Assembly (NCBI RefSeq): GCF_001499965.1
Contig: NZ_LQIT01000078.1
Coordinates: 124,001-188,000, forward strand
Reading direction: 5' to 3'
Length of the DNA: 64,000 bases
From: Mycobacterium sp. GA-2829
GTDB taxonomy: Bacteria > Actinomycetota > Actinomycetes > Mycobacteriales > Mycobacteriaceae
The notes beneath the pieces were generated by a model. The model worked only from the letters and a program-made list of their open reading frames with translations, ran no database searches and had not been told where the DNA came from. Below, piece after piece: positions 43,419 to 52,100 of this stretch (position 1 is the stretch's first letter; every line of letters starts with the position of its first letter). Both the position numbers and the translations under genes were made by a program.

Positions 43419-45248
43419 CTAAACGGCGGGGATGCCGCTTTGGCGCACCCGTCGCTGGACGGCGGCGATCTCCCGCAGCCCCTCGTTGAGCAGGCTGCGG
43501 TTGAGCGGCGACAAATCCGACATGGTGACGACGTCGTTGGGCGGGTGGCCCGCGGTGAGTTGTTCGACCTGATGGGTCATGCGCAGCCGCTGCACCATCA
43601 GGAACACATCGCACAGTGTGGTGGCGTCCTGGGCGCTGAGGGTGCGGGCGTCGGCGGCGGCCGCCAGCCGTGCCGGGGTGGTCGCGTTGGCCAGGCCCGC
43701 GGTCAGCCCGCCCCACCGGGCCAGGTTCACGATGGGGGTGAGCGCGTGGCTCTTCAGGTCGAAGGTGCCGCCGCGGCGGGCCAGCACGTCGCGCAGCGAG
43801 CGGGTGCGCACCCGGCCGGAGACCGCGTCGAGCAGGTGCAGGCGCAGCGTCTCGGGGTGCTCACGCAGTCGGCGGTACGCGGTGGGCACTGTGTGCAGGG
43901 CCGGGTCGCCCCAGACCACCCGGGCGTCGATCATCAGCGACGACATGATGAGTCCGCGGTCGCGCAGCGGCTGGTCGATCCACCCGTGCGCGGAGGCCAG
44001 CCACTGCGATGCGGGCCGGGCGAAACCCGGCTTGCTCGCGACGGCGCCGTTGCTGTCCGAGGGCAGCCCGCATCCGTCGAGGATCTCGTGGGTGCGGCCG
44101 GCGACGGTGCGCAATGTCATCGGGTCGCAACGCGTTTCGTCGCTCCACGACAACGCGCTGTCCACATCCGACGACGGCATCGCCTCCCGCCGCGCCACAC
44201 TGCCCAGCGTCAACCATGCGAAATCAGCTGCCGCCCCGCCGCTTTCGATCAACGCGAGCTCGAGCGCCCGGCGCACCAGGCTGTCCACGACCACGGACAG
44301 GATCGCGCTGGCCGCGGTCGCCTTGGTCCCGTTGCGGAACACGTCGGCCGCGACACGGTGCACCCGCTGACCGACGCGCTGCAGCTCCCGCGCGTCGGTG
44401 GCCGATCCGATCGCCCGGCGCAGCATGAAGCTCTGCCGCGCGGCCGCCGCGAGGAGGTCGGCATCCTCGAGTACGCCGACCACCTCGCCGCGGCCGGTCA
44501 GCACGGGCATGTGCCGCACACCGCTCTCGAGCATCTCCATCAGCACCGTCTCGGCGGTGAGGTCGGCGGTGACGGTGCGGGCCGGGGCGCTCATCACCCG
44601 GCTGATCTCGACGTCGACCGGTAGTCCCGCCGCGACCACCCGTGCCCGCAGATCGCGGTCGGTGAAGATTCCCAGCCGGCCGTCGGGCAGCCGGATCAAC
44701 GCGTACGACACTCCGTGGCGGGTCATCTGGGTGACGGTGTCGCGCACCGTGGTCTGTGGGTCGACCGTCAGCACAGTGCGGTCGACCAGTTCGCCGACGG
44801 CCTGACCGCCCATCGGACGTGAGGGTCGGGCGGCGGTGGTGGTGGCCTTCCAGGCCGACGACGCCAGGAACGCCAGCCCCGCCGGGCTGGCGAACTGGGC
44901 CCGCACCAGTGCAGCCGGCAGTTGGATCAGCCTGCTGGGCATCGCTGTTCGCGCGTCGAACTGCAACCCCTCGCCGACCAGGATGGGGGTGTACCCGAAA
45001 ATGCCGCCGGGATCGACGGTGTCGATGACGGCGCCTCCGGCGTGCAGGGTCACCTGCCCGTCGCGCACCATCCAGATGACGTCGGGCACCGGCCCGGTGT
45101 AGTCGGCGACCAGGGCGCCGTCCGGGAATTCCTCGACGCGAGCGCCGTCGACCAGCCGGTCGAGCTCGTCGCTGGACATCGCCTGAAAGGGCGTGTGCTG
45201 GGCCAGGAATGCCCGCACACCCGAGTCAGCCGCGTCCACCGCCGTCAC
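43419..45248 (-). CDS. CNMP-CBS-CBS-DUF294 nucleotidyltransferase-like signalling protein
   Basis: This 609-residue cytoplasmic protein has four parts: a cyclic-nucleotide-binding domain (about 15-120), two CBS domains (about 155-275; TDRDLRARVVAAGLPVD, MSAPARTV, VVGVLEDADLLAAA), a DUF294 nucleotidyltransferase-like domain (about 285-430) and DUF294_C (about 460-600). The polymerase-beta-type motif is LGSVARREAMPSSDVDSALS, with the usual S-D-x-D acidic pair, so activity is possible. By family knowledge such proteins resemble GlnD-type sensors and often accompany solute transporters. Here the gene is embedded in the betaine operon (GTGA overlap with the GMC gene), suggesting control of uptake or flux by adenine nucleotides, which is inference. 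Confidence 0.85.
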   Translation of the reverse strand: MTAVDAADSGVRAFLAQHTPFQAMSSDELDRLVDGARVEEFPDGALVADYTGPVPDVIWMVRDGQVTLHAGGAVIDTVDPGGIFGYTPILVGEGLQFDARTAMPSRLIQLPAALVRAQFASPAGLAFLASSAWKATTTAARPSRPMGGQAVGELVDRTVLTVDPQTTVRDTVTQMTRHGVSYALIRLPDGRLGIFTDRDLRARVVAAGLPVDVEISRVMSAPARTVTADLTAETVLMEMLESGVRHMPVLTGRGEVVGVLEDADLLAAAARQSFMLRRAIGSATDARELQRVGQRVHRVAADVFRNGTKATAASAILSVVVDSLVRRALELALIESGGAAADFAWLTLGSVARREAMPSSDVDSALSWSDETRCDPMTLRTVAGRTHEILDGCGLPSDSNGAVASKPGFARPASQWLASAHGWIDQPLRDRGLIMSSLMIDARVVWGDPALHTVPTAYRRLREHPETLRLHLLDAVSGRVRTRSLRDVLARRGGTFDLKSHALTPIVNLARWGGLTAGLANATTPARLAAAADARTLSAQDATTLCDVFLMVQRLRMTHQVEQLTAGHPPNDVVTMSDLSPLNRSLLNEGLREIAAVQRRVRQSGIPAV

Positions 45249-46768
45249 GTCTTTCGGATGAGATCAGCACATTTCTCCGCCATCGTCATGACGGTGATGT
45301 TCGGGTTGACCGCGGGCAGTTTCGGCATCGCCGACGCGTCGACGACCCGCAGCCGCGACACCCCCTTCACCCGCAGCTCGGGGTCGAGCACCGCCATCGG
45401 GTCGGAGGCCGCGCCCATCCGCGCGGTGGCCGCCGGATGGTAAACGGTGTTGTGGCACTGGTGGATGTAGTCGAGGAGTTCGTCGTCGGTGGTGGCGTTG
45501 GGTCCGGGTGCGAGCTCGCGGTGCACCCACGGCGCCAGCGGCGTCTGTTCGGCGATGCGGCGGGCCAGGCGAACCCCGGCCAGCATGATCCGTTCGTCGT
45601 AGCCGTCGGGATCGGTGAAGTACCGCGGGTCGACGCGCGCGCGGTCGCGGAAGTCGCGGCTGCGCAACCGCACCGTGCCGCGGCTGCGGCCCTGGGTCAC
45701 GTTCGGGGTCAGGCAGAATCCGTTGTCGGTGGTCGGGTAGCCGCGCCGCAGGGTGTTCATGTCGAACGGCACGCTGCCGTAGTGCATCATCAGATCCGGT
45801 TGCGTCACCCCGTCGTCCACGGTGGTGAACAGCCCGATCTCCCACCACTGCGTGGATTCGCTGACCATCGGCTGTGCCGCTTCCCAGAACACCAGCCCCT
45901 CGACATGGTCGTCGAGGTTGGCCCCCACCCCCGGCGAGTCGACGCGGACCGTGATGCCGATCTCCCGCAGGTGCGCGGTGGGGCCGATCCCGGAGAGCAT
46001 CAACAGTTTCGGGGTATCGATGGCGCCGGCGCAGACGATGACCTCGCGGCGCGCGGACACGGAGTCGTAGCCGGTCAGGTCGGGCCGCTGGTACCGCACG
46101 CCGGTGGCGTTGTTCGACTCGTCGAACAGGATCTCGGCGATCCAGCAGTCGGTGCGCACCTCGAGGTTGTGCCTGCTCTCCAGGATCGGATGCAGGAACG
46201 CGTGCGAGGTCGAGTTGCGCAGCCCGTCCTCACCGGCGTTGATCTGGAACCAGCCGGCGCCGTTGCGGACGGTCTCACCGCGGTTGAACGCGACCGTCGG
46301 CAGGCCCACCAGCGCGGCGGCCTCCAACACCGCTGTGCCGCACGGATCTTCGGCTGGCACGTCACGCAGCTGGACGGTCTTGGTGAGCCGCTCGGTCAGC
46401 GGCAGGATGTCCGCGGCACTCCACCCCTCGGCGCCCATGGCGACCCAGTCGTCGAGCGCCTCGGCGGGCGGCCAGAACGCGATGCACGAGTTGTGCGACG
46501 AGCACCCGCCGAGGACGCGGGCGCGCGCGTGCCGCATGAACGAGTTACCCCGCTCCTGCGGTTCGATCGGATAGTCCCAGTCGTATCCCGAGTCCAGCAG
46601 ATGCATCCAGTCGGCGAGCACCAGGATCTTGTCGTCGCCGACGTCCGACGGCCCGGCCTCGATAAGGCAGACGGTGACGTCCGGATCCTCCGACAACCGC
46701 GCCGCCAGCACGCAGCCCGCGGTGCCGCCACCGGCGATGACGTAATCGAAGGTGCCGGTGTCAGGCAT
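45245..46768 (-). CDS. betA: GMC oxidoreductase, choline dehydrogenase-like
   Basis: This 507-residue FAD enzyme of the GMC family has dinucleotide motif FDYVIAGGGTAGCVLAARL, ATG loop RVLGGCSSHN, the second GMC signature GAIDTPKLLMLSGIGP, and the C-terminal catalytic His region VYHPAATARMG...LRVVDASAMPKLP. The likely role is oxidation of choline to betaine aldehyde, inferred from the neighbouring aldehyde dehydrogenase and betaine genes; other alcohols are possible. ATG 46768 is preferred because AAGAAG lies 9 nt ahead; ATG 46777 is in frame. It overlaps the permease by 8 bp. Confidence 0.85.
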   Translation of the reverse strand: MPDTGTFDYVIAGGGTAGCVLAARLSEDPDVTVCLIEAGPSDVGDDKILVLADWMHLLDSGYDWDYPIEPQERGNSFMRHARARVLGGCSSHNSCIAFWPPAEALDDWVAMGAEGWSAADILPLTERLTKTVQLRDVPAEDPCGTAVLEAAALVGLPTVAFNRGETVRNGAGWFQINAGEDGLRNSTSHAFLHPILESRHNLEVRTDCWIAEILFDESNNATGVRYQRPDLTGYDSVSARREVIVCAGAIDTPKLLMLSGIGPTAHLREIGITVRVDSPGVGANLDDHVEGLVFWEAAQPMVSESTQWWEIGLFTTVDDGVTQPDLMMHYGSVPFDMNTLRRGYPTTDNGFCLTPNVTQGRSRGTVRLRSRDFRDRARVDPRYFTDPDGYDERIMLAGVRLARRIAEQTPLAPWVHRELAPGPNATTDDELLDYIHQCHNTVYHPAATARMGAASDPMAVLDPELRVKGVSRLRVVDASAMPKLPAVNPNITVMTMAEKCADLIRKT

Positions 46769-48293
46769 CGAGTACATCTTCTTTCGTTGTGGCGGCGTGA
46801 GATTCGAGGCAGCCGATGTGGTGGCGACCCTTCAGCGCGTACCACAGCAACCCGGCCCCGAGGATGACGCCGATGTAGACGAAGGCGCCCCAGGTGTTGT
46901 ACCAGGGCTCGCCGTAGACGGCGACCCGCGGCCACGCCAGGTTCAGCGCCATCCCGATCCCCCACACCACGGCGAGGATGTTCACCGGCAGGCCCCACCG
47001 GCCCATCGTGAAGTACCCGCCCTCTTTGAGGTCTTTGGGCGGCCACTGGCCCTGCAACCGCTTCTTGAGCAGCGGTCCGGTGACCATCAGGTACGCGAGG
47101 TAGATCATGATGATCGCGATCGACGTCAGCACCGTGAAGATCTTGGGCTGCTCGATGTTGATGACGAGGATGACGACCGCGATGATGCCGATGGTCACGG
47201 CGGGCACGATCGGGGTCTGGGTCTTGGGGTGGACGGTGGCCAGCTTCTCGCCGAACGGCAGCGCGTTGTCGCGGGCCATCGCGAACGTCAGGCGGATCGC
47301 GGCGGTGTGCACGGCCAGGGTGCACACCGTGACGGCGATGACGATGCAGACCAGGAACACCTTGCCGAGCGGTCCCCACATCACCTGCTCGACGATGTAC
47401 TGCAGGCCGCCGGTGCTCTCACCGAGCGCGGGGTCCTGCAGGTTGGGGGCGGCCATCACCGCGAAAACCAGGATGGCGCCGCCGATCACGAACGACGCGA
47501 GGATGGCGCGGGCGATCGCCTTGGGCGCGGTGCGGCGCGGTTCGACCGTCTCCTCCCCCAGCGACGATGCGGTGTCGAACCCGTACATCACGTAGCCCGA
47601 CGCCAGCGAGGCGATCAGGAACGCCCCGAGGAAGCCCATGCTCTCGTCGGCGCCGTAGCCGTTGGTGGAGAAGAAGATGTCCGGGGCGTGCTGGACGTTG
47701 ATGGCGAGCAGAAACGCGATCAGCACGGCGGCGATCAGTTCGATGAACACCCCGGAGCTGTTGATCATCGACATCAGCCGCACGCCCAGCGCGTTCACGA
47801 GAGTGGTGAACGCGATCAGGATGGTGCCGAGCAGCACCGCGTTGGCCGCGTAGTCGTATTCGCCGGAGCCGTCGCCGATGATCTGGAACCCGCTCCACAG
47901 CCGGGGCAGGTTGAGCTGGTAGGCCAGCGCCACCGCGGAGATCGTCACGATGGACGCGGTGAGCATCAACCAGCCCGACGTCCAGCCGACCAGCCGGCTG
48001 GCGAGCTTCTTGCTCCAGTTGTAGACCGAACCGGCAACGGGATACTTGGCCGCGAGTTCCATGAAGCACAGGGCCACTGCCATTTGCCCGACGAACACGA
48101 TGGGCCAGGACCACAGGTAGGCCGGTCCGGCGGTGCCGAACCCGAAGTAGAAGAGCTGGAATGTGCCGGTGAGGATGGAGATGTAGCTGACGCCCGCGGC
48201 GAAGCTGGCGAACTTGCCGATGCTGCGGTCCAGGGATTCGCGGTAGCCGAAGTCGTCGAGGCCGCTGTCGGAGTGCGGCTCTTTGAGCACCAT
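46761..48293 (-). CDS. APC-family amino acid/amine permease
   Basis: This 510-residue membrane protein has about twelve hydrophobic segments. The N-terminal segment FASFAAGVSYISILTG and the following MELAAKYPVAGSVYNWSKKL carry the APC consensus, as does FGFDTASSLGEETVEPRRTAPKAI in the middle. Closest in style to bacterial GABA/choline-type amine permeases, it most likely imports choline, betaine or a related quaternary amine for the enzymes around it; specificity is inference from context. ATG 48293 has AAAGGACACC upstream, so the longer frame is rejected. It is 19 bp behind the aldehyde dehydrogenase gene. Confidence 0.85.
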   Translation of the reverse strand: MVLKEPHSDSGLDDFGYRESLDRSIGKFASFAAGVSYISILTGTFQLFYFGFGTAGPAYLWSWPIVFVGQMAVALCFMELAAKYPVAGSVYNWSKKLASRLVGWTSGWLMLTASIVTISAVALAYQLNLPRLWSGFQIIGDGSGEYDYAANAVLLGTILIAFTTLVNALGVRLMSMINSSGVFIELIAAVLIAFLLAINVQHAPDIFFSTNGYGADESMGFLGAFLIASLASGYVMYGFDTASSLGEETVEPRRTAPKAIARAILASFVIGGAILVFAVMAAPNLQDPALGESTGGLQYIVEQVMWGPLGKVFLVCIVIAVTVCTLAVHTAAIRLTFAMARDNALPFGEKLATVHPKTQTPIVPAVTIGIIAVVILVINIEQPKIFTVLTSIAIIMIYLAYLMVTGPLLKKRLQGQWPPKDLKEGGYFTMGRWGLPVNILAVVWGIGMALNLAWPRVAVYGEPWYNTWGAFVYIGVILGAGLLWYALKGRHHIGCLESHAATTKEDVLDA

Positions 48294-48312
48294 GGTGGTG
48301 TCCTTTCTGCGG

Positions 48313-49803
48313 TCAGCCCTTGAACCAACCGGCCTTCTGAGGCGCGACGTTGTGCCAGATGTGTTTGGTCTCTTGATATTCCGCGAGCCCGGCGAGACCG
48401 AGTTCGCGACCGTTGCCTGACTTGCCGTACCCGCCCCATTCCGCTGCGGCGGTGTAGAACCCGAAGTCGTTGAGCCACACCGTGCCGTGCCGCAGGGCTC
48501 GCACCACACGTTCGCCGCGCGCGGTGTCCGAGGTGCGGACGCCGGCCGCGAGACCGTACTGCGTGTCGTTGCCGAGCAGAATCGCCTCGGACTCGTCGGT
48601 GAACCGCTCCACCGTCAGGATCGGGCCGAAGGTCTCTTCGGTCACGATCCGCATCGACCGGTCACACCGGTCGAAGATCGTCGGCAGGTAGTAGCTGCCG
48701 TCGGCCAGCGCGGGGTCGTCCGGCCGCTGTCCGCCGCACACCAGCTTCGCGCCTTCCGAGATGCCCAGTGCGACATAGGACTCCACCTTGTCGCGGTGCT
48801 GTTGGGAGACCAATGGGCCGGTCTCGCTGGCGGGGTCCATCCCGTTGCCGACGCGGATCTTGGCCGCCCGCGCAGCGAGGTCGGCGACGAAGTCGTCGGC
48901 GATCGACTCCTCGATGATGAGTCGGGTCCCGGCCGAGCACACCTGCCCCGAGTGCAGGAACACCCCGGTGAGCACGTGGTCGACGGCGGCGTCCCAGCCG
49001 TCACCCCTGCCGATGTCGGCGAACACGATGTGCGGGTTCTTCCCGCCGAGTTCGAGTGCCACCTTGGTGACGTGCCGGGCCGCGACCTCGGAGATGGTCC
49101 GGCCGGTGGCCACGCCGCCGGTGAACGAGATGAAGTCGACGTCGGGCGTGTCGGTCAGCGCGGGCCCGAGCGTCGCGCCGCTGCCCTGGACCAGATTGGC
49201 CACGCCGGGCGGCACCCCGGCCTCCTCGAGCAGCCGGGTGAACGCGATCGTGCTCAGCGGGGTGACCTCGCTGGGTTTCATCACCATCGTGCACCCCGCG
49301 GCCAGGGCGGGCGCGACCTTCCACGACATCTGCAGCAGCGGATAGTTCCACGGTGCGATCAGCACGCACACCCCGATGGGTTCGTGCACCACGCGGCTGA
49401 TGACGGTCGGATCACCGACGTCGACGACCCGATCCGACTGGGTCGCGATCAGATCGGCGTAGTACCGGAACACCGACGTGATGTCGTCCATGTCGATCCG
49501 GCTCTCCGGCAACGTCTTTCCGGTGTCTCGGGTCTCCAGCAGGGAGAGCTGCTCCTTGTCCCGGATCAGCAGGTCGGTGATCCGGTGCAGCAGTGCCGAG
49601 CGTTCGGCGACCGGGGTGGCCCGCCACGCGCCGTCGTCGAAGGCCCGCCGGGCGGCGGCGACGGCGTCACGCGCATCGTCGGGTGTGGCTTCGTCGACGC
49701 GGGCGGTGACGGTGCCGTCAGCCGGGTCGACGATGTCGCGGATGCCGCCGTCGGAGGCGTGCCGCCATGAACCTCCGATGTAGAGGTCCGGTGATCCGTC
49801 CAT
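48313..49803 (-). CDS. betB: Betaine aldehyde dehydrogenase
   Basis: This 496-residue NAD(P)-dependent aldehyde dehydrogenase has the cofactor/oxyanion segment PWNYPLLQMSWK, the catalytic Glu in VALELGGKNPHIVF, and the catalytic Cys in HSGQVCSAGTRL. The C-terminal ETFGPILTVERF motif is also present. It belongs to the BADH/ALDH9 group by motif style. In this operon it converts betaine aldehyde to glycine betaine, the product of the GMC enzyme next door being its substrate. It sits between the Rieske oxygenase (24 bp gap) and the permease. Confidence 0.87.
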   Translation of the reverse strand: MDGSPDLYIGGSWRHASDGGIRDIVDPADGTVTARVDEATPDDARDAVAAARRAFDDGAWRATPVAERSALLHRITDLLIRDKEQLSLLETRDTGKTLPESRIDMDDITSVFRYYADLIATQSDRVVDVGDPTVISRVVHEPIGVCVLIAPWNYPLLQMSWKVAPALAAGCTMVMKPSEVTPLSTIAFTRLLEEAGVPPGVANLVQGSGATLGPALTDTPDVDFISFTGGVATGRTISEVAARHVTKVALELGGKNPHIVFADIGRGDGWDAAVDHVLTGVFLHSGQVCSAGTRLIIEESIADDFVADLAARAAKIRVGNGMDPASETGPLVSQQHRDKVESYVALGISEGAKLVCGGQRPDDPALADGSYYLPTIFDRCDRSMRIVTEETFGPILTVERFTDESEAILLGNDTQYGLAAGVRTSDTARGERVVRALRHGTVWLNDFGFYTAAAEWGGYGKSGNGRELGLAGLAEYQETKHIWHNVAPQKAGWFKG

Positions 49804-49827
49804 GGGTCAACCCCTTGCGCAGCCGTC

Positions 49828-50964
49828 CTACGTGCCGAGACGGGACACTACCCACTGATGGAACTCCGCGAGGTGGTGTTCGGCCGGGACGAGCACACCG
49901 CCGTGTCGGTAGGCCCGCGACGACATGGCCGGTTGCGTGCGTTCACAGGCCTCGAAATCCTGCTGGTTGACCCGGTGGAACAGCTCCACCGAGCGGGTCA
50001 CGTCGTGTCCGTCGGTGACCACGTCCGGTGCGTAGAGCCAGTCGCATTCCACGACGGTGCGGTCGACGGCCAGCGGGTACATGCGGTGCAGGATGATGTG
50101 GTCGGGCACCAGGTTGATGAACACCGACGGCCGCACCGTGATCGCGAAGTAGCGCCGGTCCTGATCCGTCGACAGACCGGGCAGCATGCCGAAGCCCTCG
50201 GAGCCGTCGACGGTGAACCCGGCGACCTCCGAACCGAATTCGGCGCCGTGGCCGACCGCGGACTGCGCCGCCATGCCGCGAGCGAACTCCGGCAGCACGT
50301 CGACGAGTTCGGGGTGGATCGAGGAGCAGTGGTAGCACTCCATGAAGTTCTCGACGATGAGCTTCCAGTTGGCGGCGACGTCGTAGACGATGCGCCGGCC
50401 GAGCTGCAGTCCCTCGGCGCCGTAGCGGTCGATGGCGCCCGCGTCGCCGAGCCGGAACGCGACCTCGCCGATCACGGTGTCCTCGAACGACGGCGGGATG
50501 TCGGCCAGGCACACCCAGGCGTAGCCGAGCCATTCGGTCAGGGCCACCGGCACCAGCCCGTACTCGTAGCGGTCGATGGCCGCACCGCTGTTGTCGGTGA
50601 GCGCGCCGAGGTTCGGTGCGGCGACGAGCTTGCCGTCCAGGGCGTAGGTCCACGCGTGGTACGGGCAGCGCAGCGTGCGCTTGACCTGACCCTCGGACTC
50701 GGTGCACAGTTGCGCGCCGCGGTGCCTGCAGACGTTGAGGAACGCCCGCAGCAGGCCGTCGCGGGCGCGCACCACCAGCACACTCTCGCCGCCGATCTGG
50801 ACCTTCTTGAACTGGCCCGGCGCGGACAGGTCGGCCGCGCGGGCGGCGCAGATCCAGGAGCTCTCGAAGATCCGGGTGCGCTCGGCGGCGAATACCGCCT
50901 CGCTGGTGTAGAACTCGCCACCGAGGGTGGCCAGCAGTGACGGGGGCTGTTCGGTGGCGGTCAT
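49828..50964 (-). CDS. gbcA: Rieske [2Fe-2S] glycine betaine monooxygenase, oxygenase component
   Basis: This 378-residue ring-hydroxylating-type oxygenase has a Rieske domain (about 45-150) with C-x-H-x17-C-x-x-H ligands visible in NVCRHRGAQL and RCPYHAWTY. The C-terminal catalytic domain has non-heme iron ligands in the NFMECYHCSSIHPEL segment and a later Asp. It matches GbcA, which demethylates glycine betaine to dimethylglycine. The electron-transfer partner (GbcB-like reductase) is not in the window, so it must be supplied from elsewhere. ATG 50964 overlaps the sarcosine oxidase stop (ATGA). Confidence 0.87.
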   Translation of the reverse strand: MTATEQPPSLLATLGGEFYTSEAVFAAERTRIFESSWICAARAADLSAPGQFKKVQIGGESVLVVRARDGLLRAFLNVCRHRGAQLCTESEGQVKRTLRCPYHAWTYALDGKLVAAPNLGALTDNSGAAIDRYEYGLVPVALTEWLGYAWVCLADIPPSFEDTVIGEVAFRLGDAGAIDRYGAEGLQLGRRIVYDVAANWKLIVENFMECYHCSSIHPELVDVLPEFARGMAAQSAVGHGAEFGSEVAGFTVDGSEGFGMLPGLSTDQDRRYFAITVRPSVFINLVPDHIILHRMYPLAVDRTVVECDWLYAPDVVTDGHDVTRSVELFHRVNQQDFEACERTQPAMSSRAYRHGGVLVPAEHHLAEFHQWVVSRLGT

Positions 50965-52100
50965 GCATGCACCAGCCGATGGGGGTCGAACAGATCGATG
51001 GGATGGGCGGTTTCGCCTTTGGTGGCGAGGTCGGCCAGGATCTCCCCCACCACCGGCACGAATTTGAACCCGTGCCCCGAGAAGCCGCATGCGACGGTGA
51101 CGTTGAGGCTGTCGGGATGTCGCGCGATGACGAAATGCTGGTCGGGGGTGTTGGAGTACATGCACGTCGCGGAATGCACACACGGCCCGTCCAGCGCGGC
51201 CAGCAGCCGGGCGGTCTCCTCGCGCATCTCGCGGATCTCCTGCTCGTGCACCTCGCGGTCGATGGTCTCGGGAGTGCACACGACGCCCTTGCGGAAGAAG
51301 GCCACCTTCACCCCGCCGCGCGGACCGTCGATCGCGGGGAAACCGTAGATCTGTTCGGCGCGTTCGTTCTCGGCGATGAAGATCGGGTGGTCGACGAACG
51401 GCCCGGTGCCGCCGACCGGGTCGAGCCAGTAGAGCACCTGACGTTCCACGGTGATCGGGATGCCGAATGCGGCGAGGAGTTGCGGCGCCCACGCGCCCGG
51501 ACAGATCACCAGCTGCCCGGCGGTGTAGGTGCCCGCCGCGGTGCGAACCCGCACCCCCTCGGCGGTCTCGGACCACTCGATGACCTGTTCGCCGAACCGC
51601 AGTGTCGCCCCGGCCTTCTCGGCGAGGTCGAGGTGCGCCTGCACTGTCAGCTCCGGCCGGGCGAATCCGGCGTTGGCCTCGTACAGCGCGATGTCACCGT
51701 CACGCGGGGTGAAGGTCGGGTAGCGGTCGCGGATCTCCTTCTCGTCGAGCAGGTCGTGCGGCAGCCCCCACTCCCGGCTCGCCCGCAGACTGCCCGCGAC
51801 CGTCAGGCAGTCGGGCGGACCGATGAACAGGCCGCCGGTCATTCGGTACACCTCGCGCTCGGAGTCGGTGGCGAGGCGGTCCCAGAGTTCGTAGGCCCGC
51901 AGCAGCAGCGGCACGTAGGCGGGGTCCTCGAAGTAGGACTGCCGGATGATGCGGGATCCGCCGTGGCTGGAACCCTTGTCGTGGGCGGGGGTGAACTTCT
52001 CGAGGCCGAGCACGCGCTGCCCTCGCGCGGCGAGGTGGTAGGCGGCGGCGCTACCCATCCCGCCGAGCCCGATGACGATGACGTCGTACGGCATGCTCAT
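50961..52100 (-). CDS. soxA: Monomeric sarcosine oxidase / N-methyl amino acid oxidase
   Basis: This 379-residue FAD enzyme starts with MPYDVIVIGLGGMGSAAAYHL. It has KGSSHGGSRIIRQSYFED near 45 and the flavin-linking Cys segment TCMYSNTPDQHFVI; CGFSGHGFKFVPVVGE closes the active site. This places it with monomeric sarcosine oxidase and SolA (N-methyltryptophan oxidase). In this operon it should oxidise sarcosine to glycine, formaldehyde and H2O2, the last demethylation. ATG 52100 overlaps the stop of the dimethylglycine dehydrogenase gene (ATGA); a second ATG at 52094 is possible. Confidence 0.85.
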   Translation of the reverse strand: MSMPYDVIVIGLGGMGSAAAYHLAARGQRVLGLEKFTPAHDKGSSHGGSRIIRQSYFEDPAYVPLLLRAYELWDRLATDSEREVYRMTGGLFIGPPDCLTVAGSLRASREWGLPHDLLDEKEIRDRYPTFTPRDGDIALYEANAGFARPELTVQAHLDLAEKAGATLRFGEQVIEWSETAEGVRVRTAAGTYTAGQLVICPGAWAPQLLAAFGIPITVERQVLYWLDPVGGTGPFVDHPIFIAENERAEQIYGFPAIDGPRGGVKVAFFRKGVVCTPETIDREVHEQEIREMREETARLLAALDGPCVHSATCMYSNTPDQHFVIARHPDSLNVTVACGFSGHGFKFVPVVGEILADLATKGETAHPIDLFDPHRLVHA

